Made by a program: the position numbers and the translations under genes. Positions 21,061 to 28,060 of a DNA stretch of 61,701 nt are shown piece after piece (position 1 is the stretch's first letter; each line of letters starts with the position of its first letter). The stretch comes from a virus: positions 1 to 61,701 of the IMG/VR virus record IMGVR_UViG_3300013131_000046. One strand, written 5' to 3'. The notes beneath the pieces were generated by a model. That model was not told the DNA's origin. It was given only the letters and a program-made list of their open reading frames with translations, and ran no database searches.

Positions 21061-22005
21061 ATGTCTAGCTCATTCGCAGCTCTCAAAAAAGCCCGTTCGT
21101 CTTCGTTCGACAAACTGAACCAGCAGCTTCAAAAGACGGTCGGCGGCCAATCAAACAACAACGATGACAAATACTGGAAGCCCGAAGTCGATAAGGCCGG
21201 GAATGGATACGCTGTTATTCGCTTCCTGCCTGCCCCAGAAGGTGAGGATGTTCCGTTTGTTAAGATGCATGACCATGGATTCCAAGGTCCTGGTGGTTGG
21301 TATATTGAGAACTCGTTGACCACGATTGGTCAAGATGATCCGGTCTCTGAACACAATTCTAAACTCTGGAATTCTGGTAACGAAGCCGATAAAGAAATCG
21401 CACGCAAGCAAAAGCGTCGCACTAACTTTCATGCCAACATCTATGTTGTGAAGGATGCTGCTAATCCCTCAAATGAGGGCAAAGTATTCCTTTTCAAGTT
21501 TGGCAAGAAAATCATGGAGAAGCTTCAGGAAGCAATGAACCCACAGTATGAAGGCGAGACTCCGGTCAATCCGTTCGACATGTGGGAGGGTGCCGACTTC
21601 AAACTGAAGATTCGTAACTACGAAGGCTATCGCAACTATGATCGCTCTGAGTTCAGTGAAGCCGGTCCTATGACAAACTCTCGTGGCGAGTCATTTACCG
21701 ATGAACAACTTGAAGAGGTCTGGAAGCAACAGCATTCTCTGAAAGAGATCGTCGATCCTAAAAACTTCAAGTCTTATGCAGAACTGAAGACGAAACTCTA
21801 TAAGGTTCTGGGTCTTGATGGCGGTGCACACGCACCCATGAAATCCGCCGCCGAGGACGATGATAAGGAGATGGACTTCACTCCGAAGTTCAAAGAACGC
21901 GCAGCCCCTAAGCAGGAGGAAGCTCCATCTCCGTCGTTTAATCCTTCTCTCGATGAAGATGACGACACTCTTGACTTTTTCAAAAGCCTAGCGGCTGGAG
22001 ACTGA
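21061..22005 (+). CDS. gp32: gp32 single-stranded DNA-binding protein
   Basis: 314 residues (T4 301). N-terminal basic LAST-type segment KKARSSSFDKL, OB-fold region G-Y-A-V-I-R-F-L-P-A-P through DMWEGADFKLKIRNYEGYRNYD, and an acidic C-terminus DEDDDTLDFFKS for protein contacts. There is no Cys in the protein, so the T4 zinc site is absent. AAAGGATACTATC precedes the ATG. Three AATCGC repeats lie in the 45 bases upstream, which might serve autogenous control. Confidence 0.94.
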   Translation: MSSSFAALKKARSSSFDKLNQQLQKTVGGQSNNNDDKYWKPEVDKAGNGYAVIRFLPAPEGEDVPFVKMHDHGFQGPGGWYIENSLTTIGQDDPVSEHNSKLWNSGNEADKEIARKQKRRTNFHANIYVVKDAANPSNEGKVFLFKFGKKIMEKLQEAMNPQYEGETPVNPFDMWEGADFKLKIRNYEGYRNYDRSEFSEAGPMTNSRGESFTDEQLEEVWKQQHSLKEIVDPKNFKSYAELKTKLYKVLGLDGGAHAPMKSAAEDDDKEMDFTPKFKERAAPKQEEAPSPSFNPSLDEDDDTLDFFKSLAAGD

Positions 22006-22012
22006 GTCTAAC

Positions 22013-22038
22013 AGAAGGAGCCTTCGGGCTCCTTCTTC
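22013..22038 (+). terminator. gp32 terminator with UUCG tetraloop
   Basis: AGAAGGAGCC (22013-22022), loop TTCG, GGCTCCTTCT (22027-22036), then TCAT. A C(UUCG)G hairpin is the same loop type as used after gene 32 in T4. Confidence 0.88.
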
Positions 22039-22072
22039 ATAAGAGGATAATATGGGGTCTATATCAGCTATT

Positions 22073-23770
22073 TTATTGAACACCGTTCAATTGGAACTGG
22101 TTATATGAAGAGAGAGCACTCGCAGCATTTGTCGTAGTAACGATCGTAGTATTTGTTACGTTATTGGTTGGTCCAACAGTCGTTCTATTATCTACTATCG
22201 CTGGAGCAGCTACGGCTGAAGGTATGCCAGCACGAGCCGCATCCTCTTGTACACGCTGAGCCGCTAATTGCGCACGTTGATCTCTTGCTTCAAGCTGAAC
22301 TTGTGCTATTCTATTTGCACCGTCGTTTTGTCTTGACTGAACAGCTGCTCGAGCTCTTGCAACAGCATCATCACTAACAAGATAGTCTCCAATATCAGTA
22401 TTGTTTAGATACTCTAAAGCGCTTAAGTAGATTCTATCTGGAATCGATGCTACCCAGTTTGAAAAGTTAATGAAGCCTATCTTGAAATTTTCCATCGTGT
22501 TGATCCAAAAATCTTCGAATGCGTCAACAAGCTTACCAGGAATTGCAGAAATCCAGTCAACAACAGAATAGAATAACTCAGTAATACTAAAGCTGTCGAG
22601 CCAATCTGAAGCATTCTCGAATCCAAATAAATCTGCAGCCCATGACACCAAGTCTTTTACTAAGTCAAGAGGCTTTGTCACGAGAGTAGTGAACGCTTCG
22701 GTGAAATATGTCCCGATACCACCCATGATATCGCCGGAAGCAAATTCGGAATAAATGTTATCAAACGATCCAACAAGTGAACTTATAATTCCACTGCCTA
22801 GATCGAATATACCACTGACGAACCGTGAGAACAATTCGCTAAAACTAAATGAGTCTAGAGTTTCTGCTGCGTTCTCGAATCCAAGCTTACTTAATGCCCA
22901 AGAAGCTAGGTCTTTTAATAGATCAAGCGGGCCAAAGATAAGAGAGTTAAAGAATCCGGTGATCGCACCTTCAAGAGCTCCGACGATTCCACCTTCTGTA
23001 TATCCAGCAATAATGCCTTTAACAGTATCAATGGCTGTCATAACAATCGTTAGTGGTAAGAACAGTTTTCCAACGACACCGCTTATTTTAGATATCGTGG
23101 AGCCAAACGATTTAAAATACGCGAACATATCAGTCACCTTTGTAGTCACACCAAAAACGCTGTTCGCTAGGGTTGCAATAGTCTTTGCGGCTTGAGTAAA
23201 CGGAGCAGCCAATTTTAAAAAGAAATCTTTGAACTGATTAAGTGGGCTGAGCGCGCCAAACACCGCAGTTTTTGCTGAGGTAATTACATTCTTACCCATA
23301 TCAGCAAAGCCAGTTAGTGCTTTCGTAATTGATGAGCTCACACTCTGTAACGCGTCAAGAATTTTTGCTGGAGTGAAAAATTTAATCGCGTCGATCCATC
23401 CTTTGAATACACCAATTGTTCCACCGATGGCTGCAGCAGCGAGAGTTGAAAACAATCCTAACTTCATTAATGGCCGACCATCTCCGCCTGAATCACCTCC
23501 ACCTCCACCGTCACCAGAATCATCGCCACCATCACCTTCATCTGCCTGTGGGCCGCCGCCGTATTGTCTTGATCGAGTAGCGTCCTGTAGGAAGTCTGTT
23601 ATAGTAGAATTGTTAGTGCTGATAAGATCTAATTGAGCATCCATTCTATCACGAACATCACGAGAGACTTCAATCAAAGCTTTGATTGAATTTGTTCCGG
23701 TGTTACGCGTAAGCTGGCCTTCAAGCTTAATGCGTTCGATTAAGTCTGATACAGTATTCTCGGCGACCAT
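22073..23770 (-). CDS. Tail tape-measure / gp29-like protein
   Basis: 565 residues (T4 gp29 590). Helical N-terminus, a Gly/Asp-rich linker near 70-98, then long hydrophobic helices typical of tape measures. Two internal copies of a motif L-D-L-x-K-D-L-x-S-W-A-x-x-x-x-G-F-E-N-A-x-x-x-L-D-S-F-S are about 95 residues apart. The start overlaps the preceding short frame (TAATG). It sets tail length and is stored in the tail lumen. Position after gp26-like genes agrees. Confidence 0.82.
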   Translation of the reverse strand: MVAENTVSDLIERIKLEGQLTRNTGTNSIKALIEVSRDVRDRMDAQLDLISTNNSTITDFLQDATRSRQYGGGPQADEGDGGDDSGDGGGGGDSGGDGRPLMKLGLFSTLAAAAIGGTIGVFKGWIDAIKFFTPAKILDALQSVSSSITKALTGFADMGKNVITSAKTAVFGALSPLNQFKDFFLKLAAPFTQAAKTIATLANSVFGVTTKVTDMFAYFKSFGSTISKISGVVGKLFLPLTIVMTAIDTVKGIIAGYTEGGIVGALEGAITGFFNSLIFGPLDLLKDLASWALSKLGFENAAETLDSFSFSELFSRFVSGIFDLGSGIISSLVGSFDNIYSEFASGDIMGGIGTYFTEAFTTLVTKPLDLVKDLVSWAADLFGFENASDWLDSFSITELFYSVVDWISAIPGKLVDAFEDFWINTMENFKIGFINFSNWVASIPDRIYLSALEYLNNTDIGDYLVSDDAVARARAAVQSRQNDGANRIAQVQLEARDQRAQLAAQRVQEDAARAGIPSAVAAPAIVDNRTTVGPTNNVTNTTIVTTTNAASALSSYNQFQLNGVQ

Positions 23771-23928
23771 TAGCTTTCCTTTTTAGATTCGATGAAGCGA
23801 ATTAGCATATCATAGTAAATGTCTCGTTCAAATGGTATTAAGTTTTCAATTTCACTTATTTGGTATTTATGGTGTTGAGCCAATCCAAACACTACTTGAT
23901 AGTAGATTTGTAGATTGGTATGGCTCAA
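23770..23928 (-). CDS. Short frame before tape measure, probably expressed as -1 frameshift extension of gp26
   Basis: 52 codons from a weak TTG (23928) to TAA overlapping the tape-measure ATG. Sequence IYYQVVFGLAQHHKY and EIENLIPFERDIYYDMLIRF resembles the short conserved protein that precedes tape measures in T4-like phages. There is no ribosome-binding site and no ATG. The frame is open upstream through the T7 run at 23937-23943 into the end of the gp26-like gene, so translation by -1 slippage is more likely than independent initiation. Confidence 0.72.
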   Translation of the reverse strand: MSHTNLQIYYQVVFGLAQHHKYQISEIENLIPFERDIYYDMLIRFIESKKES

Positions 23929-23930
23929 CG

Positions 23931-24629
23931 TTAGGTAAAAAAAGTTTCTACACCTTGAGCAACAAACGTTTTGGTTTTTCCAGTTTTATCAGTGTAAGTT
24001 GTTTCGTATTTCATGACGGGAATTGTGTCGAAGAATTTTTTGATTTGTGCGACAATAACGGAGCTAAGAGATTCAATAAAGTCTTCGACTTCTGCTTCAC
24101 TGAAATCGGCCAATTTATATGACTGGTCACCATCGGAAATAGAATTTATACATTCCTTCATAATACTGTTTAATGAATCGCTCTCGCTTTGACCATCTTT
24201 GAGGCTCTCTAAATACGAAATAGATGGGTAACGCATTTCAATCATAATATCATCGTTTACTTTAATGATTTTATTATGATCTGGAAACTTAACGATCTGG
24301 ATGTTGTCGATGTTAATAGTAAGATCTACTTTTTCTTCAGTATCTGGATCTTTAATACTAAATGAAATCTCGTTGTTCACCGACTTAGCTCGAATATTCA
24401 GTAAGATATACTCTAAATCGAATATAGCTAATTTTTCAACGTCAGTACTTTGTAAGCAGTTTGTTAAGATTTGTTTAATCGCGAGGAAGATCTGTTTAGG
24501 ATCTTTTGACTCTTGTGCAATAAGTAGAATCTTTTCTTCTTTTACTGTGAACGGGCGATATTTGACTTTCTTTCCAGTTGATGGAACTTCAAGTTCAAAA
24601 AGTGGTAAATCAATCTTGGGTAAACCCAT
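23931..24629 (-). CDS. gp26: gp26-like baseplate hub / tail assembly chaperone protein
   Basis: 232 residues. V-K-Y-R-P-F-T-V-K-E-E-K-I-L-L-I-A-Q-E-S and LEYILLNIRAKS are the signature of the T4 gp26 family (PF12322). The C-terminus ends V-E-T-F-F-T at a T TTT TTT run (23937-23943) right before the stop. In many tailed phages a chaperone gene at this place yields a frameshifted longer form; here the longer form would be about 286 residues. Confidence 0.85.
   Translation of the reverse strand: MGLPKIDLPLFELEVPSTGKKVKYRPFTVKEEKILLIAQESKDPKQIFLAIKQILTNCLQSTDVEKLAIFDLEYILLNIRAKSVNNEISFSIKDPDTEEKVDLTINIDNIQIVKFPDHNKIIKVNDDIMIEMRYPSISYLESLKDGQSESDSLNSIMKECINSISDGDQSYKLADFSEAEVEDFIESLSSVIVAQIKKFFDTIPVMKYETTYTDKTGKTKTFVAQGVETFFT
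23937..23943 (-). promoter_or_regulatory. Candidate -1 ribosomal slippery site T TTT TTT
   Basis: On the minus strand the zero frame reads ACT TTT TTT ACC TAA. After a -1 slip both tRNAs re-pair with TTT and reading continues TAC CTA ACG TTG AGC into the 52-codon frame. It lies six bases before the zero-frame stop. Confidence 0.65.
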
Positions 24630-24641
24630 AGTATAACTCCA

Positions 24642-25394
24642 TTATAATGCACCGAAAATGGTGTTGATGTTTGTGTAAGTAAGAATGAGGTCTTGAATAT
24701 TGCGTGGGCGGTCGATCTGCTGAATTGCTTGGCCGAATCCATTAATCGCGCTAATATACGAAATCAATCCGTTTTGACGATCAAGATCCGGCGCAATTGA
24801 AGCATACTCAACAGTTTCAAGAGTAAGTGAATCATACTCGAAATTAACTGGTAGAGACATCACATCACTTTGATTTTCCCACGACATATCAACAGTGCCG
24901 ATTGAAACCGGATATGCTTTATCGAATGTGTATTTGTAAACCTTTTGTACGTCGTTTGCTGAAAAGACATATAATTCAATTCGCGCTGCATAGTTATCAC
25001 GATATTCAAATTCATTTGGCAATTTACGATATACATCTTCAGCTGCAACCGCGCCAGTGTTAAAGTTGAAGATCGATTGCATCCACTTGTGGAAGTACTT
25101 CATAACTCCAAACTCTGCATCGACCATGAAGATGAGTGGTAGAGAAGAAGTATTGAAGTCCATTGGGCGCTTATATTCTCTGCCGTAGCCGTGCTGACGG
25201 AATGAAACAGTAGTTAAGTCGAACGATGGAATCTGAGCTGACTTACAGAAGAATGTAAGTTCATTTGACGTAATTGTAGAGCCCACCGTATTACTCAAAG
25301 TAGTCGGGATGGTAATAGCACAATAGAACAGATTGTTTTTTGCTAACCCTCTGTTACTGACATGCGCTTTAAAATCGTTGATGTTGAATACCAT
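24642..25394 (-). CDS. gp54: gp54-like baseplate tail-tube initiator
   Basis: 250 residues. Opens VFNINDFKAHV; has SAQIPSFDLTTVSFRQHGYGREYKRP and a tube-protein-like strand pattern through MSWENQSDVMSLPVNFEYD. This fits the gp54/gp19 family, with gp54 favoured because of length and proximity to the hub and tape-measure genes. It would nucleate tail-tube assembly on the hub. It is 10 bases after the upstream minus-strand gene. Confidence 0.72.
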   Translation of the reverse strand: MVFNINDFKAHVSNRGLAKNNLFYCAITIPTTLSNTVGSTITSNELTFFCKSAQIPSFDLTTVSFRQHGYGREYKRPMDFNTSSLPLIFMVDAEFGVMKYFHKWMQSIFNFNTGAVAAEDVYRKLPNEFEYRDNYAARIELYVFSANDVQKVYKYTFDKAYPVSIGTVDMSWENQSDVMSLPVNFEYDSLTLETVEYASIAPDLDRQNGLISYISAINGFGQAIQQIDRPRNIQDLILTYTNINTIFGAL

Positions 25395-25404
25395 CGAGGT
25401 GACC

Positions 25405-25995
25405 TTACACTATGAGTTTCTTTGAGTCTTGCCAGACTTTTTGTTTTGTTGCGCCTTGGAATCTTTCCGTAGGAAGAAACAACGCGATATCCCATTCTGA
25501 TGGATATACATAGAGAAACCGACTACGTAAGTGATCGGTTAAGTAGTGTTTCACACATGGAGCAAAATACTTGAACTTAGAAGATCCGTTTAGGATATTG
25601 TAGTTCAACTTAAGCTTCGTCGTTTCATCAAACTTGTCGTTGTTTGCCACGTCGTATAGAGCATCCATAAGCTTAGCGCGATATACATACGGAAGATAGT
25701 GTAGGTTCAGACCCATGAATCCGCCTGGCACTTTACGATACGGAAACACTAATGGGAATCTATCATAATAAGGAAGAGTTGCTTTATGCTTCGGGTCGTA
25801 GTAATACATGTACATCTGTCCAACAAGAGGCTTCATTGTGAGCCTCTCAGCATCGCCCTTCATTAGCTGACGTTCATCAATACGCTTATAGCTTTGAGCT
25901 GTATCACGATACCACTGACGCGCAGCCTCGGTTCGTGCTGGCATTTGGCCGGCTCGAATACCTTTTGTTAAGACTGTATCAAATAGAATCGCCAT
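25405..25995 (-). CDS. Conserved T4-like phage protein of unknown function
   Basis: 196 residues from ATG 25995 (MAILFDTVLTKGIRAGQMP), with AAGGG seven bases upstream; an in-frame start at 26031 is less likely. Core motif G-Q-M-Y-M-Y-Y-Y-D-P-K-H-K-A-T-L-P-Y-Y-D-R-F-P and MGLNLHYLPYVYRAKLMDALYD is strongly conserved in T4-like environmental phages. A virion or DNA-end role has been suggested by context only. First gene of the minus-strand late operon; its TATAAATA promoter (26087-26094) lies within the opposing homing endonuclease gene. Confidence 0.78.
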   Translation of the reverse strand: MAILFDTVLTKGIRAGQMPARTEAARQWYRDTAQSYKRIDERQLMKGDAERLTMKPLVGQMYMYYYDPKHKATLPYYDRFPLVFPYRKVPGGFMGLNLHYLPYVYRAKLMDALYDVANNDKFDETTKLKLNYNILNGSSKFKYFAPCVKHYLTDHLRSRFLYVYPSEWDIALFLPTERFQGATKQKVWQDSKKLIV

Positions 25996-26009
25996 AAGAA
26001 CCCTTAAAT

Positions 26010-26017
26010 TATAAATA
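26010..26017 (+). promoter_or_regulatory. Late promoter of homing endonuclease 3
   Basis: TATAAATA on the plus strand, 65 bases before the ATG at 26082. Confidence 0.7.
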
Positions 26018-26081
26018 TTGATGTAGGTCACGGGAGACCGGGAAGAATCCCCACCTACTCTAGAAACTTAGGAGTTCCAGC
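26018..26081 (+). other. Structured leader RNA of homing endonuclease 3
   Basis: GTAGGT (26023-26028), CAC, GGGA (26032-26035), 12-base loop, TCCC (26048-26051), C, ACCTAC (26053-26058), then TCTAGAAAC and AGGAGTTCCAGC before the ATG. Same fold and unpaired bases as in elements 1 and 2; the base pairs covary. Confidence 0.65.
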
Positions 26082-26681
26082 ATGACTATTTATAGCATAG
26101 CTACAAAACCGTATTTGTATGTTTGGCTAGACACACTTACAAAAAAGCGTTATATCGGCATTCATAACGGATCACGTGGTTATTCTTACATTGGAAGTGG
26201 CACAGTATTTAGAAGAGAATATAACACTAGGCCAAATGACTTTTTACGCGTAAAAATTATACACCATAGAGATTACAACTATATTCAAAAATTAGAAAGT
26301 CGTTTTTTAAAAAGAGTGCGCGCAGATTTAGATGAGACATATTACAATATGGTCTGGAGAGCTCCACCAAATACACTTGGAAGACAAATGTCAAGTGAAG
26401 AGAAAGCACTAGTATCAAAAAGATTTAGAGGCGTTAAAAAATCTGACTACCAAAGAAAAAAGATGTCTGAAGCAAAAATTGGAAGAAAATATAGCGATAG
26501 ACACAGAGTAAATATGTCAAATGCTCATACAGGGATGATTTTTACTGAATCTCATAAAGAATCTCTTTCAAGTATCGCTAAAGCCAGGCCAACCGTTAAT
26601 TGTCCACATTGCAATAAAATTGGTAAACTTAACCAAATGAAAAGATGGCACTTCGATAACTGCAAACTATTTAATACCTAG
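26082..26681 (+). CDS. GIY-YIG homing endonuclease 3
   Basis: 199 residues. GIY-YIG domain PYLYVWLDTLTKKRYIGIHNG...YIGSGT, then RVKIIHHR, NUMOD3-like repeats (KKMSEAKIGRKYS, VNMSNAHTGMIF), and the C-terminal zinc finger CPHCNKIG...RWHFDNC shared with elements 1 and 2. The GIY domain is from a different branch than those of 1 and 2 while the ends are alike. Its 3' end overlaps gp4 tail-to-tail by 15 bases. AT-rich compared with its neighbours. Confidence 0.88.
   Translation: MTIYSIATKPYLYVWLDTLTKKRYIGIHNGSRGYSYIGSGTVFRREYNTRPNDFLRVKIIHHRDYNYIQKLESRFLKRVRADLDETYYNMVWRAPPNTLGRQMSSEEKALVSKRFRGVKKSDYQRKKMSEAKIGRKYSDRHRVNMSNAHTGMIFTESHKESLSSIAKARPTVNCPHCNKIGKLNQMKRWHFDNCKLFNT
26087..26094 (-). promoter_or_regulatory. 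Late promoter of the minus-strand tail operon, inside homing endonuclease 3 codons
   Basis: TATAAATA on the minus strand, 92 bases before ATG 25995. On the plus strand the same bases encode residues 2-5 (T-I-Y-S) of the endonuclease. Confidence 0.65.
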
Positions 26682-27125
26682 TTCTATTTCAGTCATGATT
26701 AAGAAGTTCCAACCTCGATCTGCACAAAATTCTTGAGCTGCTTTCCATTTAGCCTGATTTACCCCGTAAGTCATAACCTCAGTGAGGTAACGTTTAGTAG
26801 GTTTACCTTTAGCGGTTAACTTATTATCTGGATTCGGTGCAACTGTTTGACTTTTTGGCTTTACTTCAATCAATATAGTTTGCTTTTTTCCTTCTATACC
26901 GATCTGTTCTACATAAACGTCTGGAAAGTATCGATGCCAACGGCCGTCGATAGGACTCTTGTAGGGAATAACTAATTCCTCGCTACCCCATTTGATTACG
27001 TTTGGATGTTCATCGAGATAATTGAATAGTTTGAGTTCCCAACCAGATCTGTATACGATATTAGTCGGATCACCTTTATATTTTTGTGGATTCTTTGGTT
27101 TGAATCTGCCCTGGTAATACGCCAT
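26667..27125 (-). CDS. gp4: gp4 (gp50/65)-like head completion protein
   Basis: 152 residues (T4 gp4 150). Signature YYQGRFKPKNPQKYKGDPTN, YRSGWELKLFNYLD, then RYFPDVYVEQ and ILIEVKPKSQ, a PD-(D/E)XK-like arrangement seen in T4 gp4. It completes the packaged head before tail joining. Its 3' end is overlapped by homing endonuclease 3. The late promoter at 27160-27167 is 35 bases upstream of the ATG. Confidence 0.9.
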   Translation of the reverse strand: MAYYQGRFKPKNPQKYKGDPTNIVYRSGWELKLFNYLDEHPNVIKWGSEELVIPYKSPIDGRWHRYFPDVYVEQIGIEGKKQTILIEVKPKSQTVAPNPDNKLTAKGKPTKRYLTEVMTYGVNQAKWKAAQEFCADRGWNFLIMTEIELGIK

Positions 27126-27135
27126 GAATGTCCAT

Positions 27136-27143
27136 ATAAATAT
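27136..27143 (+). promoter_or_regulatory. Late promoter of the plus-strand baseplate operon
   Basis: TATAAATA 33 bases before ATG 27176. Confidence 0.8.
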
Positions 27144-27159
27144 CTTAAACTACCTACGT

Positions 27160-27167
27160 ATTTATAG
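27160..27167 (-). promoter_or_regulatory. Late promoter of gp4
   Basis: TATAAATA on the minus strand 35 bases before ATG 27125; interleaved with the plus-strand promoter at 27136 so that the two start sites face each other. Confidence 0.78.
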
Positions 27168-27175
27168 GATACTTC

Positions 27176-28060
27176 ATGGCATTCGTCAGACCAGCCCAAG
27201 ATGTTATTAACAGAAACAGAAGCACATCAAATGTAGCTTCATCTCTTCTGAGGTATCCTTCGGAAGCTACTTCTCATGCAATGATCTTTAACTTTAAAAA
27301 CTACAGCGCAAGACCGGCTGGTGGCACGACTACAGTGTCGAACGGCTCAATTGCTCTTCCATTGCCAAAGACTATTCAAGATGTAACAAGCCCAGACGTA
27401 ATGGGTCGCGAACTTGGAATTACTGGAGCTGCTGTTGTCGATGTTGCTGCAGCAATGAATTCAGATCAAGGATTAGTTGGAGCAGCCACTGACGCGATCA
27501 GTAAGCTCACTGGTGGCAGCGTACTCGATCCTCGTAATGTAAGTGCAAGTGGGCTTGCATCATTTGCAACCTTTGCTGCTCGAGCTGGCTTGACATCCAT
27601 CGGTGGTTCTGAAATTGAACAAGGTTTATCAGTAGGAACCGGCACCGCAGTTAACCCTCACCAAGCTCTTGTATTTAACGGTATCGCTCTGAAACAATAC
27701 ACATTTGAATGGACATTAATTCCAAACAATGAAACCGAGTCAGAACAGATTCGTGATATCGTCAAAAGATTCAAATCTGCTTCACTACCATCTTACGGCG
27801 GAGTAGAAGGTACACAATCAAACGTGTTAAGTCGAGCACTACTGAACTACCCAAATATGGTCGATGTATTCTTTGTTGGTCTTGATCAGAATTACTTTCC
27901 ATTGTTCAAAACGGCGATGATATCGAACGTAACAGTCGACTATACCCCTCAAGGTCATGTTGTTGTAAATAAGGGTCCAACTGGTTCTCGTCCTGCAATG
28001 GTTAACTTAGCTGTTACCATCATTGAATCTGAGATTCATACTCAAGAGGATTACGCATAA
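27176..28060 (+). CDS. gp48: gp48-like baseplate tail-tube cap protein
   Basis: 294 residues (T4 gp48 364). Contains RYPSEATSHAMIFNFKNY, SIALPLPKTIQDVTSPD, an Ala/Gly-rich middle, and the conserved end NPHQALVFNGIALKQYTFEW, then KRFKSASLPSYGG and FKTAMISNVTVDYTP. In T4-like phages gp48 sits on the hub and caps it for tube growth. First gene of the long plus-strand late operon; ends sharing its last base with the gp53 start. Confidence 0.82.
   Translation: MAFVRPAQDVINRNRSTSNVASSLLRYPSEATSHAMIFNFKNYSARPAGGTTTVSNGSIALPLPKTIQDVTSPDVMGRELGITGAAVVDVAAAMNSDQGLVGAATDAISKLTGGSVLDPRNVSASGLASFATFAARAGLTSIGGSEIEQGLSVGTGTAVNPHQALVFNGIALKQYTFEWTLIPNNETESEQIRDIVKRFKSASLPSYGGVEGTQSNVLSRALLNYPNMVDVFFVGLDQNYFPLFKTAMISNVTVDYTPQGHVVVNKGPTGSRPAMVNLAVTIIESEIHTQEDYA

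Noticed and set aside
22755-23195. Plus-strand frame of 146 codons inside the tape measure
   Set aside because: Antisense to the tape measure and without signals.
25996-26081. Displaced gp4 3' end beyond element 3
   Set aside because: Translating this stretch on the minus strand gave no convincing similarity to the gp4 C-terminus, so no relict is claimed for the third GIY-YIG element.
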